Positions 60,000 to 64,000 of a DNA stretch of 64,000 nucleotides are shown one piece after another. A program made the translations under genes and the position numbers. The stretch spans positions 1,741,001-1,805,000 of the forward strand of contig NZ_JMKS01000003.1 in assembly GCF_000685865.1 (NCBI RefSeq), read 5' to 3'. Position 1 is the first letter of the stretch. Every line of letters starts with the position of its first letter. This DNA is from Exiguobacterium antarcticum DSM 14480. Lineage in GTDB: Bacteria > Bacillota > Bacilli > Exiguobacteriales > Exiguobacteriaceae. The notes beneath the pieces are model-generated. The model was given only the letters and a program-made list of their open reading frames with translations, ran no database searches and was not told where the DNA came from.

Positions 60000-62669
60000 A
60001 TGCGACAAATCGTCAAATGGCGTTGGCCGATCGTAATCGTCTTGTTGCTTGCGACAGTCGGATTATTTTTAGCCGCACCGAACTTATCGAAACAAGCAGA
60101 AGAGGCTGGTGCGATCCAGTTAGCAAGTGATACAGATTCACAACGGGCAGCCGATATTTTAAAGGCGGCCGGAGCAAGTGAAGAAACCATTTCACTTGTC
60201 ATCCCCTTAAAAGAAGCGGTCACAAAAGAAGACCGGTCAGAGATTGGTCAAATCGTCAAGGATTTAGAACAATTGGATGAGCCGGTCACAGGTGTCTTGA
60301 ACCCATTCGAAAGCAAGGAAACGGAAGGACAGTTGATCTCAAAAGATAAAAAAACGGTCCTCGTTCCGATCACGGTCGATGGTTCACAAGACGAAATCAC
60401 GACACTCGCCGAGCAGATTCGGACGGATCTCTTACCGGACGACCGGACAATTTATCTGACGGGTGAGTCGCTCATCAATGCAGATGTCAATACGAGTTCG
60501 CAAGAAGGGTTGAAACGAACGGAATTGATTACCGTCGGATTGATTTTTGGTCTGTTGCTGATCGTCTTCCGGTCAATCGTTACGCCGTTTGTTCCGCTAT
60601 TCGCAGTCGGCGTGACGTATTTGATGAGCCAGTCGTTTGTCGCCTTTTTCGTCGATTGGTTCGGATTCCCCGTCTCGAACTTTACGCAAATTTTCCTTGT
60701 TGCGATTCTGTTTGGGATTGGGACGGATTACTGTATCTTACTCCTCAGTCGGTATAAAGAGGAATTAACGGCAGGGCACGATGTGGAAACGGCAATCGTC
60801 AACACGTACCAAACAGCAGGGCGGACGTTACTGATCAGTGGTCTGGCCGTTCTCGTCGGCTTCTCGGCGATTGGGTTTGCCGATTTCCCGATCTTTAAAT
60901 CATCCGTCGCCGTTGCGGTCGGAATCGCTGTACTCTTACTTGTTCTGTTCACACTCGTTCCGTTCTTCATGGCGACATTAAAAGAGAAGCTATTCTGGCC
61001 ATCGAAAAATGCCGCGAGTCATAAAGACAGCCGATTATGGGCACGGTATGGCGGATTATCGATTCGCCGTCCGCTCCTTGCGATGGCAATCGTCGCCGTC
61101 ATCACGATTCCGACACTGTTTACGTATGACGACGATCTTTCGTTTAATACCGTCGATGAGATTGGTGAAAAATACGAAACCGTCAAAGGGTTAAATGCGA
61201 TTTCTGACGGCTTTGGTGCCGGTGAGTCATTGCCGGTCAATATCATTCTAAAAGACGATCAAAAACTCGTGACGGAAGAAACAGTCCCGTATGCGGAGCA
61301 ATTGAGTCGTGAACTCGTTAAACTCGACGGGGTCAAAGCCGTTCGTTCGATTTCACGTCCGACCGGTGACGTCATCGATGATCTGTATGTCGACCAACAA
61401 CTGAAACAAGTCGCAGATGGTCTGACGGACGCAAAAGACGGACTCGGTGAAGTTGGTCAAGGACTTCAGACGGTCGAAGAAAACCTGAACACGATCAGTG
61501 GTCAGATTCCGGCAGGTGATCAGGCGACAGCCGGGGCCGCACAGTTGCAGCAAGCGGCGACTGGTCTCGGTCAAATCAATCAGCAGATAGCACTTGTCGG
61601 ACAAGGGTTACAATCTGCCGAAAATATCCCCCAAACGGTTGGGACATTGACAGCGTTATCCGGTCAACTGTCACAAATTCAGACGGGTATCGCGCAAGCG
61701 GCAGCGGGGATTGAAACGCAAGGGGCACAAGCCGGTCAACTCGGAGGCGGATTAACGCAACTTGCGGATGGTGTCGGTTCTGCGAATGAAGGGCTTGGAA
61801 AGATTGAAGCCGGATTGACTGACGCCGCCGATTTCCTCAAAGAGATGGGCGATTCAGAAACGATTCGTGGTACAGGAATGTTCATTCCGAAAGATACCTT
61901 GTCGAGCAAAGACTTTGAGCCGGTCATCGAACGCTATACGATTGATGACGAAACCGGATTGAAGTTCGAAGTCATCTTAAACGACGATCCGTATTCACCG
62001 GAAGCGATTGAAACGGTTGCTGCCATCAAGAAAACAACAGCCAGCACGTTAAAAGATACACCACTCGAGCAGGCACAAGTGGCTTACGGTGGTATTTCGA
62101 GTATCAACAGTGATTTAAATGATACGTCAAAAGCTGACTTTACCCGGACGGTCGTCATCATGATCGTCAGCTTGTTCGTCATCCTTGCAGTCATGTTCCG
62201 TTCGTTGATCATGCCACTGTTTATGATCGGTTCATTGTTATTGACGTACTATACGTCGGTCTCGATTACTGAATTGATTTTCGTCAATGGACTTGGTTAC
62301 GATGGAATCAGCTGGGCCGTTCCATTCTTCGGATTCGTCATGCTGGTTGCCCTTGGGATTGACTATTCCATCTTCCTCCTTGATCGTTTCCGGGAAGAAA
62401 CGATCAACGGATTGGATACAAAAGAAGCCATGTATGTCTCGATGAAGAAAATGGGCTCGGTCATCATTACGGCGGCCATCATTTTGGCCGGAACGTTTGG
62501 TGCCATGATGCCATCTGGTGTTCTCAGTCTTGTCCAGATTGCGACGATTGTCATAACGGGTCTCCTGTTATACGGATTGATTGTCCTACCACTTCTGATT
62601 CCAGCGATTACAGTTTCGTTTGGACCAGGTGTCTGGTGGCCATTCCGTCAAAAACAGAATAAAAAATAA
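60000..62669 (+). CDS. MMPL/RND-family transporter (YdgH-like)
   Basis: An 889-residue membrane exporter with two MMPL domains (GIGTDYCILLLSRYKEEL and ALGIDYSIFLLDRFREET) and about 12 membrane segments. Residues about 470-620 form a long extracytoplasmic Gln/Gly/Ala-rich helical region with repeating QLQQA/GLGQI-like heptads. AGAGGTGG precedes the ATG. Probably expels lipophilic compounds or lipids; substrate unknown. Controlled by the upstream MarR gene. Confidence 0.92.
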   Translation: MRQIVKWRWPIVIVLLLATVGLFLAAPNLSKQAEEAGAIQLASDTDSQRAADILKAAGASEETISLVIPLKEAVTKEDRSEIGQIVKDLEQLDEPVTGVLNPFESKETEGQLISKDKKTVLVPITVDGSQDEITTLAEQIRTDLLPDDRTIYLTGESLINADVNTSSQEGLKRTELITVGLIFGLLLIVFRSIVTPFVPLFAVGVTYLMSQSFVAFFVDWFGFPVSNFTQIFLVAILFGIGTDYCILLLSRYKEELTAGHDVETAIVNTYQTAGRTLLISGLAVLVGFSAIGFADFPIFKSSVAVAVGIAVLLLVLFTLVPFFMATLKEKLFWPSKNAASHKDSRLWARYGGLSIRRPLLAMAIVAVITIPTLFTYDDDLSFNTVDEIGEKYETVKGLNAISDGFGAGESLPVNIILKDDQKLVTEETVPYAEQLSRELVKLDGVKAVRSISRPTGDVIDDLYVDQQLKQVADGLTDAKDGLGEVGQGLQTVEENLNTISGQIPAGDQATAGAAQLQQAATGLGQINQQIALVGQGLQSAENIPQTVGTLTALSGQLSQIQTGIAQAAAGIETQGAQAGQLGGGLTQLADGVGSANEGLGKIEAGLTDAADFLKEMGDSETIRGTGMFIPKDTLSSKDFEPVIERYTIDDETGLKFEVILNDDPYSPEAIETVAAIKKTTASTLKDTPLEQAQVAYGGISSINSDLNDTSKADFTRTVVIMIVSLFVILAVMFRSLIMPLFMIGSLLLTYYTSVSITELIFVNGLGYDGISWAVPFFGFVMLVALGIDYSIFLLDRFREETINGLDTKEAMYVSMKKMGSVIITAAIILAGTFGAMMPSGVLSLVQIATIVITGLLLYGLIVLPLLIPAITVSFGPGVWWPFRQKQNKK

Positions 62670-62681
62670 GAAATTCCAGTC

Positions 62682-62713
62682 GTCCATCCGGGCATCCCCC
62701 GGATGGACTTTTT
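62682..62713 (+). terminator. Terminator of the MMPL gene
   Basis: GTCCATCCGGG / CCCGGATGGAC hairpin followed by TTTTT. It contains the in-frame ATG at 62703, which is therefore unlikely to be the start of the next gene. Confidence 0.85.
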
Positions 62714-62741
62714 CGGTATACTGAACAAGGAGGCGATCATC

Positions 62742-63593
62742 ATACAACAATTTAAACAGTTAACCCACCGGATTTGGTACCAGACACCGGTCAGTGAGAC
62801 GGATCGACCCATCGTCGCGGTGATTACGGGGGACGACCGGAGTCTCGTCATCGATGCCGGAAATTCGAGCCAACACGCCGCTCTATTTTTAGAGGAGATG
62901 AAAAAACAAGGGCTGAAACAACCGGACCTCGTTGCATTGACGCATTGGCACTGGGATCATATCTTCGGAATGAAACAGATGGCCGTGCCGACGATTGCGA
63001 CGAAACGGACGGTTGAAGAGATGCAAAAGATGATGGATTACGAATGGTCGGATGAGGCACTCGAGGAACGGATCCAACAAGAGATTGAAATTCCGTTTTG
63101 TGCCGATGCGATCAAACTGGAGTTCGGAGCAAACCGTGACATCGAGATCGTCTTGCCGACGATTCAATTCGAAGGGCAACTTGAAGTGGATCTTGGTGGA
63201 GTTCAGTGTCTCCTGCGGCAAGTCGAAAATGATCATTCGCCAGAGAGTGCATTGATCTATATTCCACAAGAACGGGTCCTGTTTTTAGGGGACGCGATGT
63301 ATGCGGATATCTTTTCTGCCAAGTGGAACTATACGACCGACCAAACAACCCGTTTACTGGATGTCATCGCGGAATATGACGCCGACTATTACGTCTGGTC
63401 ACATGGCGAAGCGATGCCAAAGGATGAATTTGAACAAGAAGTCATGGTGTTGCGTCGGGCGATTGAGGTGACGCAGCAAGCTTCAGGCCAGGTATCCGAC
63501 ATGCGCCGGTTGTATCGTGAGAGGGTCGAACGGGACTTGACGACGGGTGAGGAAGAAACACTCGTGTTTTTCGCAAACGGAACCAAAAAATAA
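62742..63593 (+). CDS. MBL-fold metallohydrolase, probable ATA/ATC start
   Basis: About 283 residues. Zinc motif ALTHWHWDHIFGMKQM near residue 65 and a downstream Asp in FLGDAMYADI. A canonical AAGGAGG lies at 62727-62733; 5-8 bases later come ATC (62739) and ATA (62742), but no ATG, GTG or TTG. The only upstream ATG (62703) is inside the terminator stem of the previous gene. So translation from ATA or ATC, or a mutated start, is likely. Substrate unknown. Confidence 0.72.
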   Translation: MQQFKQLTHRIWYQTPVSETDRPIVAVITGDDRSLVIDAGNSSQHAALFLEEMKKQGLKQPDLVALTHWHWDHIFGMKQMAVPTIATKRTVEEMQKMMDYEWSDEALEERIQQEIEIPFCADAIKLEFGANRDIEIVLPTIQFEGQLEVDLGGVQCLLRQVENDHSPESALIYIPQERVLFLGDAMYADIFSAKWNYTTDQTTRLLDVIAEYDADYYVWSHGEAMPKDEFEQEVMVLRRAIEVTQQASGQVSDMRRLYRERVERDLTTGEEETLVFFANGTKK

Positions 63594-63680
63594 TTGAAGC
63601 GAATCGGCAGGTTTGTGTGGTTCAAACGAGAATTCCTTATTATATAGAAAAATTTGGATTATAGTAAGGGAGTTCTACTG

Positions 63681-63809
63681 ATGGAGCACAAACCGAAAGA
63701 TCGGAATGAAGCGGCGAATCGTGTCTTTTTTGGAACGGGTAATATCTTTACCGTCATTTTAGTCATTGGATTTGCTTTGTATCTGTTGTATCAGTTTTAT
63801 ATACGATGA
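63681..63809 (+). CDS. 42-residue single-pass membrane protein
   Basis: Reads MEHKPKDRNEAANRVFFGTG, then a membrane helix (NIFTVILVIGFALYLLYQFY) and IR. AAGGGAG lies 6-12 bases before the ATG, and a terminator at 63813 follows the stop, so it is a complete gene. No family recognised. Confidence 0.7.
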   Translation: MEHKPKDRNEAANRVFFGTGNIFTVILVIGFALYLLYQFYIR

Positions 63810-63812
63810 CGT

Positions 63813-63845
63813 GATCACCCTGTACTTCAAGGGTGATTTTTTCGT
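63813..63845 (+). terminator. Terminator of the small membrane protein gene
   Basis: ATCACCCT / AGGGTGAT hairpin followed by TTTTTT. Confidence 0.8.
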
Positions 63846-63927
63846 TTTAGGGGAGTGCAAGCGAATCAGATATTGGGTAATCCTTAACGGAGGACAAAAA
63901 GAATGTTCATTAGAAGGAGGCACCCCC

Positions 63928-64000
63928 ATGAAACGCATCCAGATTGCCGACTTTGATCGTCGCATGCCACCACTTGAACTGCGGGAGATGGATGATTATT
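63928..64000 (+). CDS. Start of a gene running off the window
   Basis: AAGGAGGC precedes an ATG at 63928; the 24 visible codons read MKRIQIADFDRRMPPLELRE and so on, without a stop. Too short to assign; the rest lies beyond the window. Confidence 0.6.
   Translation, partial: MKRIQIADFDRRMPPLELREMDDY

Noticed and set aside
62703-62741. ATG at 62703 as the MBL gene start
   Set aside because: It lies in the stem of the upstream terminator and before, not after, the AAGGAGG site.
1-64000. tRNA, rRNA or replication origin
   Set aside because: No cloverleaf, rRNA core sequence or DnaA-box cluster was recognised by eye; a covariance-model search would be decisive.

Overview
The window looks like chromosome of a moderate-GC Bacillota of the order Bacillales. 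The gene set (bacterial nitric oxide synthase, CstR-type persulfide control, MsrAB fusion, ydgGH-like MarR/MMPL pair, YflT-like stress protein, candidate sigma-B promoters) and codon use are most like Exiguobacterium. That genus call is an inference from gene content; no rRNA or tRNA gene was recognised in the window.

Positions 1-8870 are an accessory, IS-battered segment. It holds a PP-loop/PAPS-reductase-like protein, an IS30-family copy, a two-gene unit (MazG-like NTP pyrophosphohydrolase overlapping a GIY-YIG + DUF2075 ATPase), a HepT-like HEPN toxin gene split by an IS21-family element (4-bp target duplication), and an IS4-family element (12-bp target duplication) inside a dispersed repeat. 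Positions 8874-20746 are ordinary chromosome: a VOC protein, then a complete beta-glucan/laminarin locus (LacI regulator with three matching operators, ABC binding protein, two permeases, GH1 beta-glucosidase, secreted GH16 glucanase with carbohydrate-binding modules), a metallopeptidase and a divergent TPR protein.

Positions 20809-27154 are again IS-rich. One IS3-family element is interrupted by a second with loss of most of the target's 3' part, and an ISL3-family element with a perfect 8-bp duplication separates two Excalibur-domain proteins. One of these carries about 51 tandem 18-bp units (a Lys/Ala/Asp stalk) with a second-level 198-bp periodicity.

Positions 27200-44439 hold thioredoxin, a CDF transporter, a methyltransferase without a canonical start, a MarR-controlled heterodimeric ABC exporter, a rhodanese + CstB-like operon under a CstR-type operator, an MscS-family channel, a broken amino-acid permease, a stand-alone TnpB element, and an overlapping Nudix/nitric oxide synthase pair. 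Positions 44436-50739 are a large sulfur cluster: TSUP permease and divergent LysR regulator, CstR, DsrE2, two rhodaneses, TusA-rhodanese, rhodanese-MBL dioxygenase, TusA and a second TSUP permease, with three more CstR-like operators. Together with the 34-kb operon this forms one probable reactive-sulfur regulon at two sites.

Positions 50966-64000 hold DUF302, a membrane-anchored MsrAB, a large subtilisin with Ig-like repeats, a 3'-truncated sensor protein, small membrane proteins, a sigma-B-like stress pair, a MarR/MMPL exporter unit, an MBL hydrolase without a canonical start, and the start of a gene that runs off the window. Most convincing unusual items: the reconstructable HepT with a Cys at the usual catalytic Arg, the MazG/GIY-YIG-DUF2075 unit, the hierarchical repeat protein, and the split CstR regulon.
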